The position numbers and the translations under genes were made by a program. A stretch of DNA of 64,000 nucleotides from Acholoe squamosa (taxonomy: Eukaryota > Annelida > Polychaeta > Phyllodocida > Polynoidae). Of this stretch, positions 11,043-20,503 are shown in pieces; positions within the stretch are counted from its first letter, which is position 1, and every line of letters begins with the position of its first letter. Under the pieces are notes generated by a model. It was not told the DNA's origin, did no database searches, and worked only from the letters and a program-made list of their open reading frames with translations. The stretch spans positions 43,272,599 through 43,336,598 of the forward strand of contig OX439052.1 in the NCBI GenBank assembly GCA_949317995.1. The letters are read 5' to 3'.

Positions 11043-12182
11043 ACCATTATGATATACCATTTTATTATTCCATAAATTGTAACATATTTTGTATTAATCA
11101 AAGGATATCTATGAAATTAATACATGGGTTGGTTCTAAGAGCTATAAGAGCGCTCAAACTTTGTATAAGAGCGTTCATGCCCCACTGCACACCAGCCACA
11201 GTCAGTTAGACTGAGTTTATGACATCAAAAGGTCCGACCTAATGGTTCACTGCACAATATAATAAGAATAAGGGTCTCAGTGTGCGACCTCATGGTTCAA
11301 TGCACAAATTAATAACTTGTAAGTGAATGCAACCGGCCGTCACGGGTGCCTGAGCACCGCTGACGCCGTCATGAGTGTCTGAGCACTCTAAGGACTGAAC
11401 AATGGGTTACATAAGCACGACGCCATAACCTTCCGGTCGCTCTAGCGTCGCTCCTGAGCGACCTAGGTCAAATATCAAAAATTCTATGGAAAGCCCATAA
11501 TTAGACGGTCAGAATGAGCCCAAGATCAAGGCGGAACTCCCAGTATTAAGGAAGTTACGCCATGGAGACTGAATCGACCTCCGAGTGAGCTACAGACAAA
11601 CCGGCGGGAGTTACGCGCCTATCCAGCGGGCATTATAATCTTGGCACATTCAGCTCCGCGCATGCCCAAAATGGCGGTTATACAAGCATAAACGACCGAG
11701 TTATGAGGGTCTGAAGATGCAGAACCGACCAAGACAATGGGTCCATAGCGGCGTCCATGGGGGTCCTTTGTCCCCCTGTGACACTTGAAAGGGTCCCCTC
11801 AAACAATTGTAGAGTTAGGCAGATGCTGCTGGCTCCAGTCAGTCTGGAGGTGCTTTTTCAAGATTTGCTACAAATAGCCTGTCTGCACCTCCAGGAAGAC
11901 ACATCACCAAGAACCGCTCTAGAGGTAACATCTCCAGTCATCTCCTGCTACCTGCTATACCACTGCACTATGGTGAAACTATGCTAGACAGGCATTGGTT
12001 TCCTACCATTAGTGGCCAGAGGCTATCTTCTTCAAGACTTCCACCAGAGGGTAAAGTTACTCATTATTACATTATTCCTCTAAGCAGCAGGTCAGGAGCT
12101 AGGTGTGGGAACCCACCTAGAAGTATGCTGGACACTGTATTATTAATACCTCACAGGTGGAGTGGAACTGAACATTATACTT

Positions 12183-12188
12183 TATAAA
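12183..12188 (+). promoter_or_regulatory. Candidate TATA box, element 1 LTR
   Basis: TATAAA in CTTTATAAATTACTG, about 90 bp upstream of the polyadenylation motif. Same motif in the 3' LTR at about 39,384-39,389. Transcription start not determined. Confidence 0.5.
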
Positions 12189-12271
12189 TTACTGTATGTT
12201 TACTGTATGTGCAAATTACCTACATACTAACTACTGTATGATTGATATTTCTTACATGTTGCCTAAAGCTG

Positions 12272-12277
12272 AATAAA
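12272..12277 (+). promoter_or_regulatory. Candidate poly(A) signal AATAAA, element 1 LTR
   Basis: GAATAAACCAGTG. The 3' LTR copy is at 39,473-39,478 and would serve the genomic transcript. Confidence 0.55.
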
Positions 12278-12398
12278 CCAGTGACAACTGGAAATAACAC
12301 TATTTATTATGAGCCTGATGTATTTACTCCTTACACCACTAGTCATATGATATTTCTCATATGACAACTTGATCATGCCAATTACTAGTATGACAAAG

Positions 12399-12407
12399 TG
12401 GTGGAGA
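12399..12407 (+). promoter_or_regulatory. Candidate primer binding site, element 1
   Basis: TGGTGGAGA three bases after the LTR. It matches the complement of tRNA-Ala 3' ends (CCA plus acceptor stem) over about nine bases, from memory of tRNA sequences. Short match, so tentative. Confidence 0.35.
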
Positions 12408-12446
12408 ACATCCTACTAAGATCCCATCCCTCACAGGCTCATAAAA

Positions 12447-12560
12447 TTTAAAGCTGGTAACACAACTAAAAACAATCATGCACACAGTAAGTTAAAGCTG
12501 GTACCGCAACTGGGAACAATCATGCACACAGTAAATTAAAGCTGGTACCGCATACACACA
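12447..12560 (+). repeat. Leader repeat, about 47 bp x 2.5
   Basis: TTAAAGCTGGTA..CAACTGGGAACAATCATGCACACAGTAA is present two and a half times in the leader, before the 20-bp array. Confidence 0.75.
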
Positions 12561-12620
12561 GTTAGACCCACTCCACCCACCCAGTGACCTTGACCTTGAC
12601 ACCATACCCACCAAGGTCAA

Positions 12621-13265
12621 CAGTGAGGTCTCCCAAACGTCAGTGAGGTCTCCCAAACGTCAGTGAGGTCTCCCACACGTCAGTGAGGTCTCCCAAAACG
12701 TCAGTGAGGTCTCCCAAACGTCAGTGAGGTCTCCCAAACGTCAGTGAGGTCTCCCAAACGTCAGTGAGGTCTCCCACACGTCAGTGAGGTCTCCCACACG
12801 TCAGAGAGGTCTCCCAAACATCAGTGAGGTCTCCCACACGTCAGTGAGGTCTCCCACACGTCAGAGAGGTCTCCCAAACGTCAGTGAGGTCTCCCAAACG
12901 TCAGTGAGATCTCCCACACATCAGTGAGATCTCCCACACATCAATGAGATCTCTCACACATCAATGAGATCTCCCACACACCAGTGAGATCCCCCACACA
13001 TCAATGAGATCTCCCGCACATCAATGAGATCTCCCACACGATCAGTGAGATCTCTCACACAACAGTAAGATCTCCCACACATCAGTGAGATCTCCCACAC
13101 ATCAATGAGATCTCCCACACGATCAGTGAGATCTCCCACACGTCAGTGAGGTCTCCCATACATCAATGAGATCTCCCACACGACAGTGAGATCTCCCACA
13201 TATCAGTGAGATCTCCCACATACCAGTGAGATCTCCCACATACCAGTGTGATCTCCAACATGTCA
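12621..13265 (+). repeat. 20-bp tandem array in the element 1 leader
   Basis: About 32 units of CAGTGAGGTCTCCCAAACGT, essentially constant 20-bp period with occasional 21-mers. Left half (to about 12,900) carries GAGGTCTCCC; right half carries GAGATCTCCCACAC. It lies between the primer site and the gag ATG. Period, position and number recall the Su(Hw)-site insulator array in the 5' leader of Drosophila gypsy, although the motif is different. It could also be a packaging or enhancer region; function is inference. Open frames here are repeat artefacts. Confidence 0.93.
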
Positions 13266-13305
13266 GTGATACCTACAAAACACCAGTGATCCCACACCTT
13301 CCACC

Positions 13306-14925
13306 ATGGCCGACGCTGATGAAGGTCCTCAACCCAATCAGGCGGCTGAGAAGATAAGGGCCTATGAGAAGACCATCCAAGATGCAGTTACTGCCCTAGA
13401 AGTAAACAGAGCCCAACAAGATGCTCATGCCCTTGCCTCAAAGGAAAGGGAGAGGATCCTCGGTCAACAATTGGATGACCATCGGAAGGCCCTAGAACAG
13501 GCACAACAACAGATCGCAGATCTCATGAAGATGGTATCATCCCAGACCTCACAGCCTCCCACACCCACCACCACACCTATTGTCACACCATCCGCCTCTG
13601 GATCCAAGGAGGATGTCATGATCTCCATGATGTCCAACATGACCAGGATCCTAGACAGACAACAACACGACGACAGGAAGATCAGGCAACACGAGGTAAC
13701 CAATCCCAAAACTTTTTCTCACCCATCACCACTCATGTCAACAGCACTATTTATTGATCACAAATTCCCAGAGTATCTGAAGGACAGGTACAAATTAACA
13801 GACAGTGACACCATGGTAACATATTTACCCAAGTACCTTGAAGGACAAGCATTGGCTTGGTTTGAAACCTTCAAGGAAAGTGCCACACCTGATAAGTTGA
13901 CATGGTCCAATGTAGTACATGAACTAAAAGAGTATTTTGCTACTCAAGACAATATTATCTCCAGGACTGCACTCCGTGCACAAGAGATAGATGAACCTGT
14001 ATCTGATTATGCAATGTATCTCAGAAAAGCGTGTAATGCCCAATGCCTAAAGGACGACACCTTATTTAAAACATTCATCCAAGGCATGAGGCCCTGGATC
14101 TCTGTAGCTCTTGAAAACAAGAAAATAGACTCTTTTAACCAAGCCCTAGACCTAGCCTTAGAGGTTGAGACCCAAGAAAGATCTAGGAAAACAAGGGATG
14201 CAGAGTCTAACCCACAGCCCACAGAGAAAAAGGTCCAGGAAATCACCACTAGTTCAGATGAAGATGTTAACCTAATGTCTAGTGCCAATGTAAGGCAACA
14301 GGAAGCTAAGGCTATATCCAAAGACCCTACCGGTAGATATAGAGGAAATAACTATGACCCCAACTACCAATCCAATAGAGGTAGAGGTAGGGGGGGCAAC
14401 AGCAACAACCGGGGGGGTCACAACAGTAGGAAAGACAACAGCTCTTCCAACTCCAACAATGGTAACTCTTCATACAGTGATAGGAGAGACAGAACCCCAA
14501 GTAATGGCAGATCCTATAATAATCAAGGATCCAACAGTAGGAGCCAGAGTCCACATAGGAACTACAACTCTGGATCCTACAACAACTCTGGATCCTACAA
14601 CAACAGCCAGGGTTCAAACAACTCTGGATCCTATAGTCAAGGATCCAACAGTAGGGGCCAGAGTCCACATAGGAACTACAACAGTGGATCCTACAACAAC
14701 AATGGCGCCTACAACAACCAGAGATCCAACAACTCCGGTCAATACAGCAACTCTGGTCAATATAACCAGGGTTCCAACCCACGCCAGGAGGATTACAAAC
14801 CTGACACAAGAGGTTACCAGGGGAACCAACAAAGTAACCCCCAAATACCACCTCATGTGATGGATCAAATCTCCAAACTCCTGGTGGCAAGCATCTCAAC
14901 CACCCCACAGAACCAGGAAAACTAG
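13306..14925 (+). CDS. gag: Element 1 Gag
   Basis: 539 codons from an ATG in good context (ACCATGG) directly after the 20-bp array. Residues about 15-75 are a heptad-rich coiled coil. About 145-295 is a Retrotrans_gag/capsid-like helical region, with a recognisable ALAWFETF-type segment followed by a TWSNVVHELKEYF segment. From about 330 the tail is RG-rich, then a long N/S/G/Y/Q-rich tract with repeated GSYNN and SQSPHRNYNS motifs. There is no CCHC zinc knuckle; RNA binding is presumably by the RG/basic tail, as in other knuckle-less gags such as spumaviruses and some errantiviruses. The product should assemble the particle and package RNA. It ends with codons GAA AAC TAG at the frameshift site leading into pol. 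Intact. Confidence 0.93.
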   Translation: MADADEGPQPNQAAEKIRAYEKTIQDAVTALEVNRAQQDAHALASKERERILGQQLDDHRKALEQAQQQIADLMKMVSSQTSQPPTPTTTPIVTPSASGSKEDVMISMMSNMTRILDRQQHDDRKIRQHEVTNPKTFSHPSPLMSTALFIDHKFPEYLKDRYKLTDSDTMVTYLPKYLEGQALAWFETFKESATPDKLTWSNVVHELKEYFATQDNIISRTALRAQEIDEPVSDYAMYLRKACNAQCLKDDTLFKTFIQGMRPWISVALENKKIDSFNQALDLALEVETQERSRKTRDAESNPQPTEKKVQEITTSSDEDVNLMSSANVRQQEAKAISKDPTGRYRGNNYDPNYQSNRGRGRGGNSNNRGGHNSRKDNSSSNSNNGNSSYSDRRDRTPSNGRSYNNQGSNSRSQSPHRNYNSGSYNNSGSYNNSQGSNNSGSYSQGSNSRGQSPHRNYNSGSYNNNGAYNNQRSNNSGQYSNSGQYNQGSNPRQEDYKPDTRGYQGNQQSNPQIPPHVMDQISKLLVASISTTPQNQEN

Positions 14926-14961
14926 GATGTCACAGTGCCGATGGGCCAGTGCACTGTGACA
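14916..14961 (+). promoter_or_regulatory. Probable -1 frameshift signal between gag and pol
   Basis: Heptamer GGAAAAC (14,916-14,922; gag codons GAA AAC) is followed at once by the gag stop, then after a 5-nt spacer by a perfect 11-bp stem: TGTCACAGTGC (14,928-14,938) pairs with GCACTGTGACA (14,951-14,961) around a 12-nt loop. Pol is in the -1 frame and has no ATG before its protease motif. The heptamer is not a classical X-XXY-YYZ site (GAA to GGA is mismatched), but AAC to AAA re-pairing is standard. Layout strongly suggests programmed -1 frameshifting. Confidence 0.75.
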
Positions 14962-17900
14962 CCCCAAAAACAAACAATCAATCAGGATTAACAAAGATCC
15001 AACCAGAGACAATTGCTAGTGCAAATCTACCATCTAACAGACAGAGACGTCCATCAGTGATACACATCACCCCACCAGATTCATCATCAAAGGATACAGG
15101 TGAGAGTACCAAGCTTTCTATTGTACTTCTTCAAAATGGCTGTATCAATGCAAATCTATATGATGTTTCAGATGTACAATGTTTGGTTGATACAGGTGCT
15201 ACTATCACCTGTGTCAGACAATCATTCCTCATGGATCTCCAAAAGAGATTCCATATCCAACTGAGGAAATCTAAAATCAACATCCACTTGGCAGATGGAT
15301 CGGTGTGTCATGTTAGACATTCAGCTATGCTGAACTTTAGAATCCAAGGTGTCAGATTCCAATACCAATTTGCTGTAATTCCCAACCTCACACAGCCCGT
15401 TGTACTCGGCACAGATTTCTTAAGCACTACAAAATCTCAAATTGAATTTAATGTTGATCCTGAACAAATTCTCAAACCCATTAGGGCAGTGAGGGATTTT
15501 ACCATCCCTCCATTCTCTGAACTTGCAGTATTGGGTAAGGTCACATCTACTCAATCACTGCAAGGCAAAACTGGAGTAGTAGATAACCTCCAAAGAAACA
15601 ACAATGCCCCATATCTAGTTCAAAGGGCAGCAGTAACCCCCAGGGAAAATAACAAACATCCCCTAGTGTTACTCAACACCAGCAGGCGCCCACATAAAAT
15701 CAAAAAGGGTGCCATCATAGCTCTATTTCAGGAAGTCAAGGAATCTGATTTAGAAAAACCTCAACAGGTGTCAGACACTACCCCACACACTGATCAATCC
15801 ATCTCAGCCATACGGCCTGAGGATGTAACTCAATTCAGTGACACAGACTCAGACTGTGAGTCCACATATGCTGACCCTGAACCCAACTCAATCAGACTCT
15901 CTGAAATAGCTGCTATACATAGCGAGGCACATGACCTCGAGCCAGAATTGGAAGAGAATGTTCCACCAAAATCTGTGCTCACATCCAAAGATCAGCATGA
16001 TAGATTAAAATCACTGCTGACCAAGTATGATGATGTATTTGTAGGAAAAGATGGAGACATTGGTGCCACACACCTGTATACACACTCAATACATGTAAAA
16101 CCTGAGGCAGTACCATGTCATTTCCTACCATATAGACAAACACCAGAAAAACAGGCCGCAATAGGGGAAGAGTGTGAAAGGCTAGTGCAACAGGGCATTC
16201 TGAGAGAATGTGCCGAGGGCCCCTGGGCCTCCAGATCCTTTTTAGTACAAAAATCATCGGGAGGCCATCGGCTCGTCACAGATTTTCGTTATTTGAACCA
16301 GAACACGATAAATCAAGCCTTGTCTACACCCCGGGCCGATGACACTCTAGACATGATAGGGTCACTCAGACCAAGAGTATTCAGTAAGCTAGATGCCCAA
16401 CAGGGATTTTTTCAAATTCCTATAAGACAGGAGGATCAGCATAAAACCGCATTCATAGCAAATGACAAAAAATATGTCTATGAAAGGATGCCGATGGGTT
16501 TAGCGACGGCACCGGCGGGATTCTGCCATCTAGTCACATTAATTCTGAACAAACTCAAATACAAATGTGCCCTACCATACCTAGATGACATATTGGTATT
16601 ATCACCATCAATCGAACAACACTTCCATGACCTGGAAGATGTGTTCAACAGCCTAAGAGTTGGTAAACTCAAACTGAAGAAATCAAAATGTGAATACTTC
16701 ATAGACAGAATAGACTTCTTGGGAATGAGAGTGACACCCATGGGACTGCAACCATCTCCCACAAAGGTGGAATCAATCAAAACCTTCCCAACACCAAAAT
16801 CAGTCAAAAATGTCCGATCCTTCACAGGCCTATGCCAATACTTCAAAAAGTTTATCAAAGGTTATGCCCAAATTGCTAGACCATTGTATGATCTACAGAC
16901 ACATCTCAAAGCATTTGTCTGGACAGAAGAGGCAGATAATGCTTTCAAAACATTAAAGCATGCCCTCTGTACCAATGCTCTTCTCAGATATCCAAACTAT
17001 GAGAAAGAGTTCAGTTTGGCAACTGATGCTTCCAATGTGAGTTTAGGAGCTGTACTCTCACAGAGAGATAATGAAGGAGTGCTCAGACCAGTAGCCTTTG
17101 CAGGTAGAACCCTCTCCAAACATGAGAGAAATTACAATACCACAGAGAGAGAACTACTGGGAGTAGTGTATGGAGTATTACACTTCAGACACTATCTAGA
17201 GACTAGACACTTCCAATTATACACAGACCATGCAGCCCTAATCCCACTACTAACCAATACAGGACTCACACATAGATGGGCCAGATGGGCTCTAGACATA
17301 CAACAATTTTCATTCACCATCCAACATGTGAAAGGTGATGATAACACACCACCAGATGCTATGTCTAGAAGAGAATACCCAGACGCTGGACCCATGACTA
17401 ACCCTCCACCCCCACCAAGGAGAGTTAGAGCAGCCAGTAGAACCAAGTTTGCAAAAGTAACAAAGAAAGTACCATTCAAAAGGGATGATCCACCCAACAC
17501 CATTGAAAGGCCAGAGACACCCATTAGGGGTATCTTGAAGCAATCTACACACTATGTGTTTTGCCACTGTGAGAGAGAATACTCACAACTCTTTCCAAAT
17601 AATGACTTCGAGCCTATTGAATTCTCATCACTCAATCAGATAGTGAAGGCAACTCCTAAGGAGCCACCCTTCACCCCACCTGACTCAGACGATGAAGATC
17701 CAGAAGACACAATATATGCTATTACTCAAGCAACTTCTAAATCAGTCAGATTCTTTGAACCAATGCAGGGAGAGGAAACACCAAACCATTTGTGTCCTAT
17801 GACCACACGCTCAAAGACTAGAGAAATGATTCAGGAGGGCACACCAAAACCCCCCACACAATCACAAACTATTCTAAATGAGAAAAAGGTCACAGGAAAC

Positions 17901-19679
17901 AAACCTACCAAAACCCCACCTGCCAGGAAAAATGTCACAAAAGACACTGCATCTACTAAATCAAAGAACTCTGAGACAAAGAAGATTGACAAAAAGCAAA
18001 TTGTGCCTTTAAAGAAAAAGGTTGCCACTCCCATCAAGGCGAGAATAGGCCCTCCAAAGGAGCCTACACACCAAAACAAGAGTGACACACCCCAACAAAA
18101 GGCACAAGATAGGCCAATAGTCGATGAAAAAGAAAAAGAAAGAGACAGAATAAAACAACATGTGCTAGATATAAATCAACTACTGGATCAGATTCCCGAC
18201 ACATCCATCTCAGGTACAAACCTTGGCCTGGAACAAAGGAAAGACAAGGACCTATTGCCCCTCATACAGTATCTTGAGGATGGAACCTTGCCTGCACCAA
18301 AAGCACAAGGAAATAGAATCATCAACCAAGGCCAGACATACACCTTGGTAAATGGTACATTAGTCCATATATGCCCCATAAATTGGAGAAAAACCAATAC
18401 TGTACCACTTCAAATTGTTATACCACAGCAATGGGTAACAAGTACACTACAGTATTTCCATGACTCACCTACTGGCGGCCATCTTGGTTCAAGTAGGATG
18501 CTGTCAGCACTCCGACCTAGGGTGTATTGGAAGTCTATGCTAGCAGACACAACAAAATATGTTTCCACCTGCCACACATGCCTCACAGCAAAAAGGCAAG
18601 TACACTCACACAAGACACCAATGACAGTGAGAGAGTACATGACTTCACCAATGAAGTTCCTAAACCTAGACGCGGTGGGACCACTTCCCACAACTGCCAG
18701 GGGAAACAAACATATACAAGTCTGCATAGATTATGCTACCAGATATGCAACAGCTTGGGCTACTACTGACTTAAAAGCTGAGACAACAGCAGCAGAGTTC
18801 TACAAGAATATAATTTGTCATCATGGAACACCAGCCACTCTTCAAACAGACAATGGAACATGTTATACAGGTGCAAAGTTCACAAAGTTAACTAAACACC
18901 TCAAGATCAAACATAAATTCTCCTCACCATACAGGCCACAATCAAATGGGCTTGTAGAGAGATTCAATGCTAGCATAGGCACAGCACTCAGAGCATTCTG
19001 CTCAAAGCACCAAAACAATTGGGATTCATTTATTGAACCCATAACCTTTGCATTAAACAACACTGAATCCCAAACCACAGGATTCACCCCTTTCTTCCTA
19101 CTCCATGGAAGAAACCCAGCCACCCCAATGGACTTAGGGCTGGGAATACAGGAAGACATATCCACAGTAGCAGACCATGTAGCTAACATGATAACAAATC
19201 AAGATACCTCTAGGAGGAAAGCTATAGAAAGGGTCGCCAAGCTACAAAAGGAAAGGAAGGATAGATATGATAAGAAACTTACACCACAGGTCATCAAGGT
19301 CACCGACATGGTGTACCTTAACATACCAAGAATCCTGACCAACACAGAGTGTAAGAAACTTCAACCCCTTTTTATGGGACCATATGTTGTAGTAGATAGA
19401 CCTAGTTTGACAAGTGCCAAACTCAAAAACCTGGACACCAATCTATTGGTGGCCAGACCAGTGCACATAGACAGACTGAAAAAGGTTGTGGCTGTCAGAA
19501 ATAATGAATTTGCACACAGGCTTATTCCACATGAGGCCAAATACTACAGCAAAATTGTAAGGAACAAAAATGATATCACCCTTACAAGAGAAACCACAGG
19601 CATAGGCCCTATCAAGCCTAGGCCTGCACACCACATCCTAAGAAAGACATCTAGGTGTGGTGCAGTTTCAAGAAATTAG
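14922..19679 (+). CDS. pol: Element 1 Pol (PR-RT-RNaseH-IN)
   Basis: About 1,585 codons counted from the first -1 codon after the slip site. The first ATG is downstream of the protease active site, so it must be made as Gag-Pol. Aspartic protease: DTGA at about 90 and LGTDF at about 163. Reverse transcriptase: YLDD at 553-556, preceded by LDAQQGFFQIPI and a PMGLATAPAGF block. RNase H: TDAS with D at 702, TERELL, YTDHAAL and PPDAMSR. Then a linker of about 300 residues, rich in K/T/P/E. Integrase: HHCC zinc module from about 1180, catalytic D1250, D1310 and E1346 with D-x35-E spacing, then a GPY/F-like LQPLFMGPYVVVDR tail. All catalytic residues are present and no stop interrupts the frame. 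The unusual part is the length of the RNaseH-IN linker. Confidence 0.94.
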   Translation, partial: LGCHSADGPVHCDTPKTNNQSGLTKIQPETIASANLPSNRQRRPSVIHITPPDSSSKDTGESTKLSIVLLQNGCINANLYDVSDVQCLVDTGATITCVRQSFLMDLQKRFHIQLRKSKINIHLADGSVCHVRHSAMLNFRIQGVRFQYQFAVIPNLTQPVVLGTDFLSTTKSQIEFNVDPEQILKPIRAVRDFTIPPFSELAVLGKVTSTQSLQGKTGVVDNLQRNNNAPYLVQRAAVTPRENNKHPLVLLNTSRRPHKIKKGAIIALFQEVKESDLEKPQQVSDTTPHTDQSISAIRPEDVTQFSDTDSDCESTYADPEPNSIRLSEIAAIHSEAHDLEPELEENVPPKSVLTSKDQHDRLKSLLTKYDDVFVGKDGDIGATHLYTHSIHVKPEAVPCHFLPYRQTPEKQAAIGEECERLVQQGILRECAEGPWASRSFLVQKSSGGHRLVTDFRYLNQNTINQALSTPRADDTLDMIGSLRPRVFSKLDAQQGFFQIPIRQEDQHKTAFIANDKKYVYERMPMGLATAPAGFCHLVTLILNKLKYKCALPYLDDILVLSPSIEQHFHDLEDVFNSLRVGKLKLKKSKCEYFIDRIDFLGMRVTPMGLQPSPTKVESIKTFPTPKSVKNVRSFTGLCQYFKKFIKGYAQIARPLYDLQTHLKAFVWTEEADNAFKTLKHALCTNALLRYPNYEKEFSLATDASNVSLGAVLSQRDNEGVLRPVAFAGRTLSKHERNYNTTERELLGVVYGVLHFRHYLETRHFQLYTDHAALIPLLTNTGLTHRWARWALDIQQFSFTIQHVKGDDNTPPDAMSRREYPDAGPMTNPPPPPRRVRAASRTKFAKVTKKVPFKRDDPPNTIERPETPIRGILKQSTHYVFCHCEREYSQLFPNNDFEPIEFSSLNQIVKATPKEPPFTPPDSDDEDPEDTIYAITQATSKSVRFFEPMQGEETPNHLCPMTTRSKTREMIQEGTPKPPTQSQTILNEKKVTGNKPTKTPPARKNVTKDTASTKSKNSETKKIDKKQIVPLKKKVATPIKARIGPPKEPTHQNKSDTPQQKAQDRPIVDEKEKERDRIKQHVLDINQLLDQIPDTSISGTNLGLEQRKDKDLLPLIQYLEDGTLPAPKAQGNRIINQGQTYTLVNGTLVHICPINWRKTNTVPLQIVIPQQWVTSTLQYFHDSPTGGHLGSSRMLSALRPRVYWKSMLADTTKYVSTCHTCLTAKRQVHSHKTPMTVREYMTSPMKFLNLDAVGPLPTTARGNKHIQVCIDYATRYATAWATTDLKAETTAAEFYKNIICHHGTPATLQTDNGTCYTGAKFTKLTKHLKIKHKFSSPYRPQSNGLVERFNASIGTALRAFCSKHQNNWDSFIEPITFALNNTESQTTGFTPFFLLHGRNPATPMDLGLGIQEDISTVADHVANMITNQDTSRRKAIERVAKLQKERKDRYDKKLTPQVIKVTDMVYLNIPRILTNTECKKLQPLFMGPYVVVDRPSLTSAKLKNLDTNLLVARPVHIDRLKKVVAVRNNEFAHRLIPHEAKYYSKIVRNKNDITLTRETTGIGPIKPRPAHHILRKTSRCGAVSRN

Positions 19680-20503
19680 AAACAAGATTGAGATACCAAA
19701 AGACATAAGATTTTCAAAATGTATTATAAATTCTCTTCATCCACACATAAGACATGTGTGACTGATAATGAATTACTATGTATATAAAGCCAATCAAATT
19801 TGTAAATATATCAGTAGGTTATTGCCTCTGAAAGGGTCAAAGACTGGGACCCCCCAAGTAAAGCAGACATGAAGTCTAAGAAGAGTAAGGGTAACACAAT
19901 GGAGTGTCTAAAGCCTAATCCCCACATGAAAGAGCGCGCTATGCCAACACAGCAGTCTATAGAGATCAATTGACCTTATAAGCTACCCTCAGACAACTGT
20001 CTAGACGGTCATGAATGGCTGTCCTGGATGACAGGAGGAGCTAATTACCAGTACACAGACTACACAATAGACCCCACAGTTAGCAGACACTGGAGATTAA
20101 TGCATTGTCTCCAGAGAAACAATACCAGGCCCACAATGGATGTGGGTAGGGTAGGCTACATAAGAAGCACTGTGGACCATAGCCCACCATCAGTCTTCAT
20201 CCAGCTGCAGTCTGGAACACAAGTCTACAGGACCCCACTTGGGAATTAGCCAGCCCACTTCTCCATTAGGAGAGACTGCACTAGGATAAAGAACACACCT
20301 ACTTCACCTTCAACCTGACCTTACCATTACTGGTCAACCTCTATAGACTCACCGGACATATTGCCAAGACAGCTCAATCTTGCAAAGGTACAGTTTGAAC
20401 CACTTCATTTAAAGTGTTACACCATACACTTAGACTTTACCAGCACCAAATCACTACAAATTTGACAAGACTTTAAACAGCAAACTTGCTTTACACAAGC
20501 ACC
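19680..20503 (+). other. Pol-env intergenic region, element 1
   Basis: 824 bp without a long frame except the small ORF at 20,028-20,249. Env would need a spliced or internally started mRNA; I did not identify a clear splice acceptor. Confidence 0.5.
20028..20249 (+). CDS. Small ORF between pol and env (hypothetical accessory)
   Basis: 73 codons from ATG, no overlap with pol or env. The composition looks protein-like (aromatic and basic residues, no low complexity), but no domain, signal peptide or membrane segment is recognisable. Its position is where retroviral accessory genes often lie. It may equally be leader sequence open by chance. Unrecognised; existence uncertain. Confidence 0.3.
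   Translation: MTGGANYQYTDYTIDPTVSRHWRLMHCLQRNNTRPTMDVGRVGYIRSTVDHSPPSVFIQLQSGTQVYRTPLGN

Larger units (their letters stand above)
11048..12395 (+). repeat. Element 1 5' LTR
   Basis: Starts TATGATATACC and ends AGTATGACA. The ends are not canonical TG..CA if the 4-5 bp target duplication is used to set the boundary; starting two bases later gives TGATATACC..TGACA. It contains a TATAAA at 12,183 and an AATAAA at 12,272, so U3 is about 1.1 kb with a short R-U5. Short open frames inside are also present in the 3' copy and show no domain. Confidence 0.92.

Noticed and set aside
11757-12187. Two short frames repeated at 38,937-39,388
   Set aside because: Both copies are element 1 LTR sequence; no domain or start support.
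12954-13139. Minus-strand repeated-peptide frame
   Set aside because: Lies wholly in the 20-bp leader array.
12621-13265. CRISPR array
   Set aside because: Repeats are directly abutting with no unique spacers, inside a eukaryotic retroelement leader.
14327-14908. 193-codon minus-strand frame opposite the gag tail, and a 168-codon plus-strand frame in another phase
   Set aside because: Shadows of the low-complexity N/S/G-rich gag tail.
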